64,000 nt of DNA from Metellina segmentata (GCA_947359465.1 OX375872.1:4012395-4076394), one strand, 5' to 3'. Shown: positions 1-11,432, counted from the stretch's first letter. Translations and numbers: made by a program. The notes: generated from the letters alone by a model not told the origin.

Positions 1-1128
1 ATTTTTTTCCGATAGGGCTATCAGTTTAGGGTTTATTAAGTGTCAAAATTGAAAAAGCAAAATTTATACGCTAATGAGCAAAAGACATAAAAATTTTCAG
101 TCTTCAGTCGTGATTTTTCTTTAGGGTACCTTAAAGCGTAAAATTTTGCAGCTCGTCGAGTTTAAAAAAAAATTTCAATTTGATTCATGATAATAATTTT
201 TTGAAATTCGGGAAAAATCGGGACATTTTTGTTACTTTTTCTTAAATTGTCATATCTATAGCTTATAATTATAAGTTTTTAAATTTGAAAACATTGCAGT
301 ATACCTTAGAGTGTACTCTTTTATATGGTATAATTATTTTTTAAATTGGTTAATAAATAAATTTGATGCAATCAACATTTCGTCATACAATTTTCGTAAT
401 ATTGGGACATTTTCGTTATATTTTGTTAAAACCGTCATATGGTATGCCTTAATAATATTATTTTTTAATTTTTAAAACATCACTGAAAACCTTAGAGTGT
501 ACTCTTTCTTCTGGTACAGTTATTTTTTAAATTGCTTAATAAATAAAGTCGATGCAGTTTGTAAAACAAATTTCGGAACTTTTAAATCGTAATTTCCGAT
601 TCAAAACTAAAACTATCATATCTATAGCTTAATACTATTAATTTTAAAATTTGAAAATAATACATGAAAGCTTAGAATAGTCTTCCAAATGGTATAATTA
701 TTTAAAATATTGGTTCATAAATAAATTCGATGCAATAAAAAGTATAATTTCTCGTAGTGTCTATGAAACCAAGGCCATTTCGCAGTGACGTCATAAAGGA
801 ACAGAGGCGAGGCAGGCGTCGGAGCTTTCGCCATTGCAGGAGGTCTCTGTGATAGTAGTGTTGGTTTTTGGTTTCTCTTTTTCACTCAATTCTCAGACGG
901 TTTCCCGAGAAAGTAGAGTTCACAAAATTACTAGATTAACATGGTTTATTCAAAATTGTACAGGGAACAAGATGGAGACGGTTTTTTACTGATGTGGTTA
1001 TTTTAGGTTGCGTGTTAAAATAAACAAAAAAAGGAAATCACTTGCGAAAGGAGTCTTGGTTTGTGAAGCAAACTAAATGGGATTGCGTAGCAATCACCGG
1101 GGGTTGGCGAGCAGGGGGTTTAGACCTC
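1..1128 (+). repeat. Non-autonomous Helitron-like repeat, copy A (cut by window edge)
   Basis: AT-rich, non-coding. It contains about three diverged direct repeats with a period near 185 bp; each holds a 'cttagagtgtactctt' block, near 305, 491 and 671. A second module near 895-1010 contains 'gacggtttcccgagaaagtag'. The right end (about 1035-1128) carries small hairpins (attgc-gta-gcaat) and 'gcgagcaggggg'. The same modules in the same order recur at 5095-6322, and in part at 30400-30886, which defines a family. The hairpin-rich right end resembles Helitron 3' ends. No Rep/helicase coding is visible, so the class is an inference. A CRE-like TGACGTCA occurs near 786 and again near 1134. Confidence 0.5.
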
Positions 1129-1329
1129 GCTGTGACGTCATGTACTGGAAAGTCAAATCAGGATTATACGAATTATTAAGATAGTTTAGCCATCGCAGGA
1201 GATTGACACTGCTAAAAGAGTGCTGGTTTGCGTAGTAAAGAAAGAAACATATATTGTAAACTTAAAAAGTTTTAAAAAAACTATTAAGTTAAACTAAAAT
1301 TGTTTTGTTAAAAAAAATCCTGGCCCCAG

Positions 1330-3350
1330 ATACAGGCTGCCAAAGATGGGTTATTATGGAAAAAGAAGTAGAATTGAAAGTTTGGAGCAACAATCTTGCA
1401 TGTGTATTTTTAGAAAATTTGTTTATTATTATTTTGCTTTTACTTTCTTAAATGAAAACATTTTAAAATACTTCATACATAGTACAATTGAAAATGTATG
1501 AAACGCAGGAAAGTAAATAATTGATAACACGAAGTTATATACGAATAGAAAGATGAAGGTTGAAAATTACAATTGAAAGTTTTGCTGCAGTCAAAACCAC
1601 ATAACATACTTTTTAAACTGCATAATTGTTTAATTTAATATTTCAGTAGCTATTGCAAACTTGACGAAGTACGATAATTGATGGAGGTGTGAATAGGTTT
1701 GGTAAAGCAGGCTTTCAATGTGTAGGTCATCAATGTATTAAAGAATTTGAAAAACCGTAGTCTGGTTCATTCTCACATTCATTAATTATCAATCGAGTTA
1801 ACCATTTGTAATTCATGTGCTAAATAAAATACTTCACTGTGAGCTTGTGAAGAAAGAGTATTCAGTATTAGATTTGAGAACCTGATGGACTGTGATAATT
1901 TTAATTAATTAAAATGTGTGTGATCTTCAATTTTAGCGGAAATTTTTCTTTATACTTCCTGACTGGCTGACGTTTACTGCACCTATGTTATTTAGGCATT
2001 CGGAGTATGCATTTCAACACATTCATGAATATTGTCCGAATATTTCCTCTATAAAATATTTCATAAAAAATGCTTAAAAATGGCAAATCCCAGGATAACC
2101 TCTCTTGACCCGTTATAGTTGATATCAAGGCCTGATGGTTGACACCTTGCAGACCAAGCATGTCAAACTCAAATAAACAAGTTCTTTGTTTAAGCTGGCA
2201 ACACAAAAACAAAAACTTAAATTTTTATGGAAATAAAAAGTTATTTGAAAAACACAGTTTAAAAAAGAACAAGGACAGTGGTAAAATTAATGTTTTCTTC
2301 CTGATTCTTGACATCTCTTCTCTGCTACCATCCTTCCTATTTTGGGGGATATCTTGTTCACAGTGATAACTTTCAATACTGACCCAAGGTAAATATCAGT
2401 AATTCTGGATCTGACAGACTTATTTCTTTTCATAAGTGAAGGAGATTGCTTGGACCGGTAACTACTTCCAAACATGGAAATAATCTCGTGAATATGCGAG
2501 TGTTTTCAAATCTGACTGGAAAATATTTGTAAAGTTCAGGCACTCCAACTTTACGAAATTTTTCTTGTTCCTTGAAAGTGAAATATTTACTGTTAGGCAT
2601 ACCAAGCAAGGCAGTAGAAGACTAATAGCGTGGTAGCTATTATTTTACTATCATCTGCTAAAATATCCGCTGCTATTGGTGGGGAAATGGTGCGTCAATG
2701 CAACACGACTAGTAATCGGTCATTGGTGAATGTTGTAATTCATTATTAATAATACGAAATTTAAAAAATTAAGCCACAAAATTTTAGTAAAATATTTATT
2801 AAATACTGATATGTTTGTTGGGATGCAAATATTTGTTGTGGGCCGCAAGTTTGACATGCTTGTTGTGACAAAATGAATGAAACTGAACTTTTGAAAACAC
2901 TGATTTGACTTTAGGTTTTATTTTGAAAACTCTTTGTGCCTCTGTCAAACTATAACCACTGCCAATTTTATCAAATTATTTTCAGGCATTTACATTTGTT
3001 TGTAAACTGATGTGTGAAAAAACTCACAAATTTGTGAAATTTTGTTAATTAATTGACTTTTTTTGTATCAAGCACTTATAAATCATTGATTTACTGAATG
3101 TGTCGTTTACTGTCACAAATTCAACAGCAATGATTTAAAACATTAAAAAAAATGTATTTGATAAAATATTTTCTCGAAGTCACAATATTTTAAACTGCAT
3201 AGTTTACAAGTGCGATATAGATCAAACAATTTTAACAAAAATGCTTTCAGAAGTCACAAAATTAAATGTTTTCCTGGAAAATTTATGCTTGGTTTTGTTA
3301 GTTGGTAGATGGTAATTTTATCTACTCAAAGGGTAAATTAATACTTGCAG
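1330..3350. other. AT-rich intergenic stretch, no gene recognised
   Basis: I see no conserved protein motif, splice-flanked exon or terminal repeat here. Open frames are short and show no family resemblance. A phrase about a 'tgtcaaact' core near 2160 recurs inverted near 2850 ('agtttgacatgc'), which may be a remnant of an old repeat. Confidence 0.5.
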
Positions 3351-3428
3351 AGACATACAGGGTGCATTATGAAAGTAATGCGCATTTTCTGGGAAAAATA
3401 GATTTATTGATCCGATTGGTACAAATGG

Positions 3429-4519
3429 TTAAAATTCTTCAAAATAGTCCCCTTGTGCATCAATACACCTGCGGAGACGATTCTGCCACACCTGGAAGGC
3501 ACCCTGAAACTCCTCAACTGGAATGCCTTTCAGGAACCTTGTAACATGATGTTGGATTTCCTCCACCGAATCCCAGTGCTTTCCCTTCAGTTCTCTCTTC
3601 AGTCGGGGGAACAAAAAAAGTCACACAGAGTCAAGTCAGGGCTGTAAGGAGGCTGGGGCACCAAGAGGGTCTTGCTCTGGATCAGGTAGTTGGTGATGAC
3701 GAAGGCCGTGTGGCTGGGGCATTGTCGTGTTGGAGCTTGAAGACGTCTTTGATGTCAGGCCTGACTCGCGCGACCCGTCGTAACAGTCTCTTGAGCACCT
3801 CCAGGTAAAAAGCTGCATTGACAAATTGTCTTTGCGGTACAAACTCAAATTGGACGATTCCTCGTATGTCAACGAAGTCAATCAGCATTGTTTTGATGCA
3901 AGACTTGCTCATGCGTGCTTTTTTGGGTTTGGGAGAAGATTGTGTGTGCCTCCTTAAAGGCCTCTTGAACCATTTGATAATGAGCTGCGGTAGCTCGGTC
4001 AGTAGAGCGTCGGGCTCGCATCAGAAGGGTTGTGGGTTATGTCCTCGGCGGTGCTTGCAATTCTGATGATTGCGAGATCGGCGCTTCGACCTGGCTAAAG
4101 ACCGTCGTGTTCACTAATGGTGACTGGGTCACGTTAAAAAGGTCGTGGTCACAAAGTCCCCCCATATTCCCATACCAAATCAATACCTCTGGGGATACCT
4201 GATCAGGGGGTTATCGGCCTCTGATTGGGATCTAAATTACGATATCTGTGAGTGAATGGATATATGAAAGGGACCTTCCTGTAAAACGGAAGTGTCATGT
4301 ATGTCGAGCAAAGTCGAACTTCCTCCCAATCTGACTCAATAACATGGAAGGCGCACCCCCCTCGCCTCTTGCCGTCTTCGACGGGCCTGGCAATCCTCTG
4401 GTCTGCCAGTGTCGGCATAAGAAACAACAACAACCATTTGATAAGTTTCTGTTGCATTCTTCCCGAGCCAGCGGCACACAAAACTTTATCGCGTACCGCT
4501 GTTCCAGCGAACACTCCAT
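3429..4519 (-). pseudogene. mariner transposase remnant
   Basis: The N-terminus starts near 4519 with MECSLEQRYAIKFC, the typical mariner opening. The frame breaks soon after, and the SINE lies at 3981-4431. Downstream, from about 3912, the protein reads ARMSKSCIKTMLIDF and then HDNAPAT, which holds the second catalytic Asp. The C-terminal part (3614-3429) reads LKRELKGKHWDSVEEIQ and ends CIDAQGDYFEEF, both standard mariner. The segment between the N-terminus and the KARMSK block, which should hold the helix-turn-helix region and the first catalytic Asp, is absent. A frame change separates the second Asp from the C-terminal part. No function is expected. Confidence 0.85.
3981..4431 (+). repeat. 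tRNA-derived SINE inserted in mariner
   Basis: The insert is flanked by a perfect 13-bp target duplication, AACCATTTGATAA, at 3968-3980 and 4432-4444. Its head looks like a tRNA: an A-box-like 'tagctcggtcagtagagcg' near 3991 and a degenerate B-box-like 'ggttgtgggttatgtcc' near 4027. The tail is a short (AAC)n run (4421-4431) rather than poly(A). Length is 451 bp, longer than most tRNA SINEs, so the body probably contains a conserved central domain. It does not encode protein; open frames here are chance. Confidence 0.85.
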
Positions 4520-4820
4520 CGTGCTGTGACACAATCGAAAAAAAGACTTTGCGCGAATACACGTCCTACCGCTCCTACTGCTCGGAGCGAACTGAGACTG
4601 GACGCGTTTGGAAGGGCAGATCCCCCACCACATTTTTCGACCAATCCGAGAGCGCTGCGATGGTTAGTTGCGTCACAATAAAATCATGCGCATTACTTTC
4701 ATAATGCACCATGTAGCTAAGGAGGGGTGACAGTCAATCATAGGCATAACTTGGGTTGTTGAATGGGGGAGGGGGGGTCCTCCCAAAAAGTTTGGATTGT
4801 ACCTCAGTAAAAGGGGAAGA

Positions 4821-4960
4821 TTAAATGAATTATATTAATATAATTAACATCTATTATTATTTATAATTAATTATATATTAATATGGATTATTAAATGAAT
4901 TATATTAATATAATTAACATCTATTATTATTTATAATTAATTATATATTAATATGGTTAA
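4821..4960. repeat. Two-copy AT-rich tandem duplication, period 70 bp
   Basis: The block starting 'ttaaatgaattatattaata' occurs at 4821 and again at 4891 with no visible difference over about 66 bp. The unit is almost pure A/T and further short ATTAAT-type repeats follow to about 5040. Confidence 0.85.
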
Positions 4961-5094
4961 TATCTATTACTTAGTAACAATTAAGTAATTATATTAATAC
5001 ATATTCATTAATTAAATATAATACATATTCATTAATTAACACATGATTTTTTTTTTAATCAAAATTTTTTTTATCGCTTTACATTAAAAAAAAA

Positions 5095-6322
5095 AACGTT
5101 GCCTCAGCCGCCGTCCCAGGGTTGAAAACTCGCTTTTTTTGCTCGATTCTTAGTCAGTTTTCTTAAAAAGTGCGGATCAGAAAATTACGAAATTAACATG
5201 GTTTGTTCAAAATTGTACAGGGAACACGTAAAAGAAGATTTTTTCTGATGCGGGTATTAGTTTAGGATTTAAGTGTCTAAGTGAAAAAGCGAAATTTCAA
5301 ACACGAGTGAGCAAAAGAAGTACAAATTTTCAGTCTTCAGTCGTGATTTTTAGAGCTAAACGTAAATTTTTGCAGCTCGTCAAGCTATTTTAAAAATTTC
5401 AATTTGGTTCCTGGTAATATTTGTTTTTAATTCGTAAAAAATCGGTACATTTTCGTTACTTTTTTTGGTAAATTGTCATATCTATAGCCTATTATTATTA
5501 ATTTTTAAATTTAAAAACATAGCACTAAACCTTAGAATGTACTCTTTGTTATGGTACAATTATTTTTGTAATTGGTTAGTAAATAAATTTGATGTAATCA
5601 AAAGTTGGTCGTACAAATTTTGGAATATTGGGAAATTTCTGTCAATTTTTATTAATTATCATATTTATAGCTTATACTATTATTTTTTAAATTTGAAAGC
5701 ATCACTGAAAACCTTAGTATGTACTCTTTTGTATGGTACAATTATTTTGGAAATTGGTCATATAAAAATTTCAGGACTTTAAAATTGATGTGTAGCTTAA
5801 TACTATTCGTTTTAAAATTTAAAAATACCATGTGAAAGCTTAGAATAAGTAAACTCTTTCTTATGGTAAAATTACTTTTAAAATTGGGTCATAAATAAAT
5901 TCGATACAATTAAAAGTTGGTCATACAAATTTCGTATTTTTTAGATCACGGAGCGATAGCATTCATTCTCCTTCACGGAAATGAAAGTTACATTTTCTGC
6001 CTAACTTATTTGCCAGATATAAAATTTTAGCAACGGTTTTGTTTAATTTGGCTTAGTAAAAAGGCTCGCTTTTTTCCCCTCTATTCTTAGACGATTTCCC
6101 GAGAAAGTAGAGATCAGAAAATTAAGAAATTAACATGGCTATTTAAGATTGTAGAGGAAATAAGATGAAGAAGGTTTTTTACTGATGCGTTACTGATCCA
6201 TTAAGTGTTAAAATAAAGAAAAGATCACTTGCGAAAAGAATGTTGGTTTGCGAAGCAAACCAAAAAGGATTGTGTTGCAATTCCCGGGTGTTCGCAAGCA
6301 GGGGGCGAAGCCCTCTAGTTTA
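5095..6322 (+). repeat. Non-autonomous Helitron-like repeat, copy B (most complete)
   Basis: Same family as 1-1128. The module with 'ttcttagacggtttcccgag' occurs at both ends of this copy (about 5145 and 6085), and diverged direct repeats of about 180 bp lie between them. The right end has three successive hairpins: ggtttgc-gaa-gcaaacc near 6245, a degenerate attgc/gcaat near 6271, and gggggc-gaa-gccctc ending CTAG at 6322, followed by T. A GC hairpin followed by CTRR is the hallmark of Helitron 3' ends. No coding capacity and no clear 5' TC end were found, so the assignment stays tentative. Confidence 0.5.
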
Positions 6323-7957
6323 TAAAATATTTACCAGATGTTTTTATGGTGAATTTCAAAATTTAAAATACATTTAAATTAGAAATTAAAATGTGGATTT
6401 ATGCGTAACTTCTCAGATTTAAACTTGATTTGCTTGAAGCACATCGGTAAAAATTCTCTTGATTCTGAATCTGTCATCTGTATGAATGCTCACTATTTTT
6501 TAATAAGTGTATTAACTATATACTTGTGCATAACTACATTCAACTGTAATATTTATGATGAGATTAAGACATGAAATCATTCATCAGTGTTGGTAGAAAC
6601 ATCTCTGTTGTAATGTCAGCAAGAGGAAAAATAATTTTTTCACATTTTAACTTCCTTCACATTAACGTTTCTATTGATTCTTTTTAGTAAAAAAGTCATC
6701 TACCGAAAGTATTATTTAAATTCTATTATAATTACATCAAATATATCTTATCTTTAAACTGCAATAATGCTTTCGCACTGTTATTTTTTGTTATGTCTTG
6801 TAATAAAGGAAAAAGAATGTACTTCCAATTCTAACAAGATATGTAATAATTATAAATAGACATCACAATAGACAGGAATGAGTACGAAACGAGCAGCGTA
6901 ATGGCTCAGAGTCAATTGGGTCAATTACTGCATGTTATAAAAGATTACATCAGCCTGTTGTAACTGATTAGAATATATATTTACTAGAAACAATAATAGT
7001 AAACATGTGATAACATAAATCTAAATGCAGGGAAGAGTAATGTATAAAGATTCGTGATTAACAGCACTTATAATATAAACACTTAATGTAAGTATGCAAC
7101 ATTTTTAATACAGAAACATTTAAAAGCAGAAGTACAGAAGATGTGCTGTGGATAAAGTTAGCTTGAACATCTCTGTAAAGAGAATATGTCTTCTCACCCT
7201 TAAGGAATTTAGACTTTTAATAATATGTAGGTTGTTAAGAAACCATAATTATAAAGTGAAACTAGTAGAACTTAATGAGTTATATATAAATGTGTAAGTC
7301 AAAAAGGAAATGAACCACCAAAAATCTCTATTCATTGATGAATGTAGTACCGAGAATTCCTTTGCGCGGACCCTTGTAGTACTCAGAAGCGTAGGCATAA
7401 TTAGGGTTGATGACTGAAGGGGGGGGGGGGAGTTCAGTCCCAAGAAGTATGAACTGTTGTTATTGATACATTTTTTTGTGTCTAGCAAATGTTAGTCACT
7501 TTCATTTCAAATAAAGTCTTTTTAAACAATGTTCTTTTATAGTATCATACATGACAAACACATTATTGGTATAACAACAAATTATTTAAGGATAGTCTTG
7601 AATTACACTAAAACACTGCTAATTCAAACCCCCTGTTCATCCGAGTTTGGTTAATCCAAACCATCTGTTTTTAAAATTTGTGATACAAAATACAGTAAAT
7701 CAGTGACAATATATATTACAATTATTGAAATAACACATCATTGGTAACAATGCACATACATACAGATTATCATTAAATTAAAAAGAATAGAAAAATAGTC
7801 GCTAGAACTTCATGAACTATAACATTTGGACAAAATTCATCCGTTTTTCCTATGATAAATACATATAAATATTTTCCTAGTTGTTTCTTCAAAAAACATA
7901 TTCTAAGTTAAAAATAAAAAAATCAAGTGAATAAAAATTTCACTTTTGTTGTGCATT
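6323..7957. other. AT-rich intergenic stretch, no gene recognised
   Basis: No protein family, terminal repeat or exon signal recognised. A poly-G run (near 7420-7432) sits in 'gtaggcataattagggttg', a phrase also seen near 4745 and, inverted, near 15850. This suggests a shared short repeat end. Confidence 0.5.
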
Positions 7958-8319
7958 CACGTATATTTCTGTGTATAAGCCGAAATTTTTGGTAACTTTT
8001 TCTAAAGCTAAAAGGTGAGGTGGGGGTTCCGCTTATATAAGGATTCGCTAATTTCGCAAAAAACTAAGGTACTTTTCCTTTCGCTGGGCGCAAGCGATAA
8101 ATAGCTAACTATCGCCATATATAGCCCACAAAATAATAATTGAATGCCGTGATTAATTAGCACATAAAATTCACAATTGGAAAGGGAACATTTTTTGGTA
8201 CAGCTCCGATGGCAGCAACTTGGAATTCTTTACGTGCGATTAACGATTTTTCTAGCAACTCCAACGGGTGTTCCATACGTTTTTACTTCGTGCCATCCGG
8301 ACTGGATCGGAATACTGTT

Positions 8320-8758
8320 TGTAAGGTTCTCGCATCTTACAAGAAGTGAAACGCCAAGTTGGCAACCCTACATAGAAAACGCCAAGCTGGCAACCTGATA
8401 ACAAAGCTTTTTCAATTAAAAGAAACGTCTACAAGATTTCAAGCCGAGGAAGTGCGGCAAAAGCCAATTAAAAAAGTCGGAGCAATAAATAGTTACCGAT
8501 ACAACTAAAATATAAAATCCATCTTTAGAACAGAGGAGATCAAGTAAAGATTTTATACAGCCGGTGGGAGGAAAGTTACACTTTTGAATGCCTATCCAAA
8601 TGTAATTGCTACTTTATACTACATGTAACTTACGTGACGATCGATTAAATTTAGTAAAATATACTCCAAATATAGAATTTTGACTCTGCGTCTTTTGAGT
8701 CTTTTACTAAACTTTCACGACGGAGTTCATCAACAACCATCGGCCTCGGACCACTACT
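8320..8758 (+). repeat. 5' LTR of the Gmr1-like element
   Basis: Starts TGTAAGGTTC, ends CCACTACT and is 439 bp long. The CTGTT target duplication lies just before it. Two palindrome-like boxes, 'aacgccaagttggcaacc' and 'aacgccaagctggcaacc', lie about 30 bp apart near 8350-8400 and could be binding sites in U3. The primer-binding-site-like TGG begins at or next to 8758, so the last base is ambiguous. Confidence 0.9.
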
Positions 8759-8931
8759 GGCGCAGCCGGTAGGATCGTCGAACCCTGGAAATGAAGGTGA
8801 GAGCTCATCCTGAGTTTTAATTTTTTTTTAATTCATGCAACTCCCACACAATTACGGAGCGAAAGTAGACTTTGTTGAAATCTAATGCTATTCATTTTGT
8901 TTACAACACTTACGTGTTATGTGCACCACAG

Positions 8932-9385
8932 TGCAAATTTTATTTAGCACACCATGTGTTAATTAGTTCAATGGTTTATTGGGGAAAAGTTCATCAGAAC
9001 TAGATAACAGTTGCGTTTTGGTTTTTAAAAAGAATATCGTTTCGGTAATGCATGTATGTAAATGCGATTTATCTGTATTATTGTATTAATATATGCAAAT
9101 TTTGATTAGCACACCATGTGTTAATTGGTATAGAGGTTAATTGAGAAAAGTTCACCAGAACTAGATACCTTTTGTGTTATTGAGTTAAAGAATAACTACA
9201 TTCGTTTCGGTAATGCATGTATGTAAATGCTATTTATGTGTACTATTGTATTAATATATGCAAATTTTGACTAGCACACCAGGTGTTAATTAGATTAATG
9301 GTTAATTGAGAAACAGTTCATCAGAACTAGATACTTTTTGTGTTATTGGGTTAGAGAATAACTATTTCGTTTTGGTAAACGGGGA
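8932..9385 (+). repeat. Tandem repeats in the retrotransposon leader, period about 163 bp
   Basis: Units starting 'tgcaaatttt' begin at 8932, 9094 and 9259; the third is partial. Each contains 'agcacaccatgtgttaatt' or a close variant and 'agttcatcagaactagata' or a close variant. The units differ by point changes and small indels. They sit between the primer binding site and gag, so they may be regulatory, for example promoter or insulator-like, but no function is shown. Confidence 0.85.
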
Positions 9386-9530
9386 TTTCTGCGAATGCTT
9401 GTTGCTAAGGCGTAAAGTTAATATAAATCATAATTTTAGACTATTTAGAGTGAGGTTTCCAACCTTTTTTTTTCTTTTTTTTTCTGCATTCTGTGGCGTA
9501 AATTTAATTCCTGAATTAAATTCGTTTGGG

Positions 9531-10373
9531 ATGGCGTATCTCGCGAAAGCAAGGAAGGAGGATTTGAAGGTGTTGGCAGATGAATTGGGGTTAGATGTGT
9601 TGCCGCAACACAAAATCATCGATTTAAAGAAATCAATATTGCACAGCGAAGAATATGAACAGGAGTTTACCGAAAATCTTTTAAACAGTATCATAACAGA
9701 TCGGAAAAATGCCGAGGAAAGGCGTTTCTTGGCTGAAAGTGAGGAAAAGCGCCTCGCTGCTGAAACTGAGCAAAAGCGCATCGCTGCTGAGTCTGAAGAA
9801 AGACGTTTTGTGATGGAACTCGAGAAACGTTCTGCTTTCGAGTTAGAAAAGCTAAGGCTCGAAATGGAAGGCCGTCACAATACAGAAACATCAAATGAAG
9901 GGAATTCGAGCAACTCTAAGCACATATACGATCTACAAAGAGTGATGCAGAAGTTCGATCCTAAAGAAGGAGACATCAGTCTATATCTGGTTCTTTTCGA
10001 GAGGCAGGCAGAACATGCTCACATAAAAAGGGAGGACTGGGTGTCACAGCTTTTGGGTTTATTACCCTATGACATTACTCAGTTAATTGCTAGAGAAGAA
10101 GCGGCCGTCGCATATGACTACAGTCACGTGAAAGGGTTATTGCTAAAAAGGTTTAAACTAAGCCCAGAAACCTTCCGATTGAAATTTGTCCAGCTCAAGC
10201 GGACTGAAGATAAATCGTGGAAGGATTTTGCCTTTGAATTGACAAATTATTTTGAAGAATGGATTCAAGGTCTTGAGGTTGCGGATTTCGAAACGTTAAA
10301 GCATCTGGTAATTACGGATCAATTCAAACGTAAGGTACCTCCGGAAATGCGAGAGCATTTTGTCGATGTGTGA
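9531..10373 (+). CDS. Gag of the Gmr1-like element (N-terminal part)
   Basis: I choose the ATG at 9531 because the frame upstream translates leader sequence. The protein begins MAYLAKARKEDLKVLADELG, a short helical N-terminal motif shared with the remnant at 19100-19270. A Glu/Lys/Arg-rich predicted coiled coil follows (about residues 60-115, with repeated AESEEKR/AAETEQKR-type units). A capsid-like helical region contains MQKFDPKEGDISLYLVLFER and LLPYDITQLIAREEA. The frame ends at 10373 and continues in another frame from about 10360, so the gag reading is broken by one indel. Gag would form the particle that packages the element RNA. Confidence 0.75.
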   Translation: MAYLAKARKEDLKVLADELGLDVLPQHKIIDLKKSILHSEEYEQEFTENLLNSIITDRKNAEERRFLAESEEKRLAAETEQKRIAAESEERRFVMELEKRSAFELEKLRLEMEGRHNTETSNEGNSSNSKHIYDLQRVMQKFDPKEGDISLYLVLFERQAEHAHIKREDWVSQLLGLLPYDITQLIAREEAAVAYDYSHVKGLLLKRFKLSPETFRLKFVQLKRTEDKSWKDFAFELTNYFEEWIQGLEVADFETLKHLVITDQFKRKVPPEMREHFVDV

Positions 10374-11058
10374 GTGGAGCACAATAAAATCTCCTACTAC
10401 TCTAGCGGAACTCCTTGACAAATACGAAAGTGTTCGAGGGTTCAAGAAGAAATTCCAATCACCTGAAAACATAGTAAATAAGGAAAGAAATTCACATTTT
10501 CAAGAAAGGAACTCCGATTTTCCTGCTAGATATGGACAGTTTCACGAGAGGAGTACTCATCAACGTAATACGAGTCCGAAAAATGAAGCGGGAAGGAAGA
10601 AGAAGATTCAGTGTTATTCTTGCGGATCATTTCAGCATCTTAGAAACGCATGTCCTAAGCTAGGAAGAAGACAAACTTCAGCAGTTGTGAGCAATATTGG
10701 AGCCCAAGACGCTACAACATCATGTGCAAGGGAAGACATGGTGGAGCCTCCATCGATGTTGACGGCAAAAGTGACCGTTCCAGTCACAAAGCCTGTAGAA
10801 TACCAAAGAGGTATTGATGAACTCAAGATAGTGAGTTTAAAAAGCGGTAATAATATCTTCGACGGTATTATCGACTCTGGAGCGCAGATTTCAGTCATCC
10901 GGGCTGATCTGATTGAGGATTCTCAAAATGAAGGGGAAGGAAAAATTAAAATTGTATCCGCATTTGGTGAGACAGAAATGGCACCTCTCAAGATAATCCA
11001 TGTGAAAATCAATGACGGACGACACGGAGAAATCCTAGTGACATGTGCAAGTGTCTGA
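10360..11058 (+). CDS. Gag C-terminus (zinc knuckle) and aspartic protease
   Basis: Continues gag in a shifted frame. A CCHC zinc knuckle, CYSCGSFQHLRNACP, lies near 10612-10660 in a basic context and would bind RNA. A retropepsin-like active site, IIDSGAQISVI (Asp-Ser-Gly), lies near 10866-10900. The frame runs to 11058, where another shift leads to the linker before integrase. Whether the first shift reflects a programmed frameshift or damage cannot be told from one copy. Confidence 0.75.
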   Translation: MSMCEWSTIKSPTTLAELLDKYESVRGFKKKFQSPENIVNKERNSHFQERNSDFPARYGQFHERSTHQRNTSPKNEAGRKKKIQCYSCGSFQHLRNACPKLGRRQTSAVVSNIGAQDATTSCAREDMVEPPSMLTAKVTVPVTKPVEYQRGIDELKIVSLKSGNNIFDGIIDSGAQISVIRADLIEDSQNEGEGKIKIVSAFGETEMAPLKIIHVKINDGRHGEILVTCASV

Positions 11059-11432
11059 AAAAATTAGTAAGCGACATGCTCGTAAGCGTTTCAACGTATG
11101 ACGCTTTAAACTCGAATGTGGAACTTTATGGCAATATTATTAGCCAAGAAGGGGTTTCTCGAGTTGGAGAAATTTATTCAGTTTCGTCCTTAAACGAACT
11201 TACCTTGGCCCGTAGTGACACCGCAAATCACCCTGGGGTTAATGAGAAACGGAACGAGTTCGTGCAATTTCAATTGGAAGATGAAAGTTTAAAGGATATT
11301 TGGGAATTAGCAAGAAATAGAAGAAACGAATTCGAAGTGCAAGATGGGTTATTGGTACACTCAGAAATCGTAGGAGGAGAGAAAATTCAGCAGGTAGAGT
11401 TTTGCCTAAATTTAAAAGGCCGTATGTCCTAA
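11043..11432 (+). CDS. Linker between protease and integrase of the Gmr1-like element
   Basis: This segment reads in a third frame. Its C-terminal half (ESLKDIWELARNRRNEFEVQ, then a 'DGLLVH' phrase) resembles the stretch that usually precedes the H2C2 zinc finger of Ty3/gypsy integrases. It overlaps the next frame at 11402-11432, where the integrase continues. No catalytic motif is expected in it. Confidence 0.55.
   Translation: MCKCLKKLVSDMLVSVSTYDALNSNVELYGNIISQEGVSRVGEIYSVSSLNELTLARSDTANHPGVNEKRNEFVQFQLEDESLKDIWELARNRRNEFEVQDGLLVHSEIVGGEKIQQVEFCLNLKGRMS

Larger units (their letters stand above)
3358..4713 (-). mobile_element. mariner element, internally deleted and interrupted by a SINE
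   Basis: Both ends carry the same inverted repeat: 'cagggtgcattatgaaag' starts at 3358 and its complement ends at 4713, about 28 bp with one mismatch near the tip. TA dinucleotides flank both ends (3356-3357 and 4714-4715), the Tc1/mariner target duplication. A SINE with its own target duplication accounts for 464 bp, so the mariner itself is only about 892 bp, against about 1.3 kb for a full mariner. The middle of the transposase gene is therefore missing. The element is defective and old enough to have been hit by a SINE. Confidence 0.85.

Noticed and set aside
4297..4704. Open frame of 135 codons on the plus strand
   Set aside because: It runs antisense through the mariner N-terminus and the SINE; no protein features.
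8177..8398. Open frame of 73 codons
   Set aside because: Crosses from the pogo-like shell into the LTR start at 8320; chance frame.
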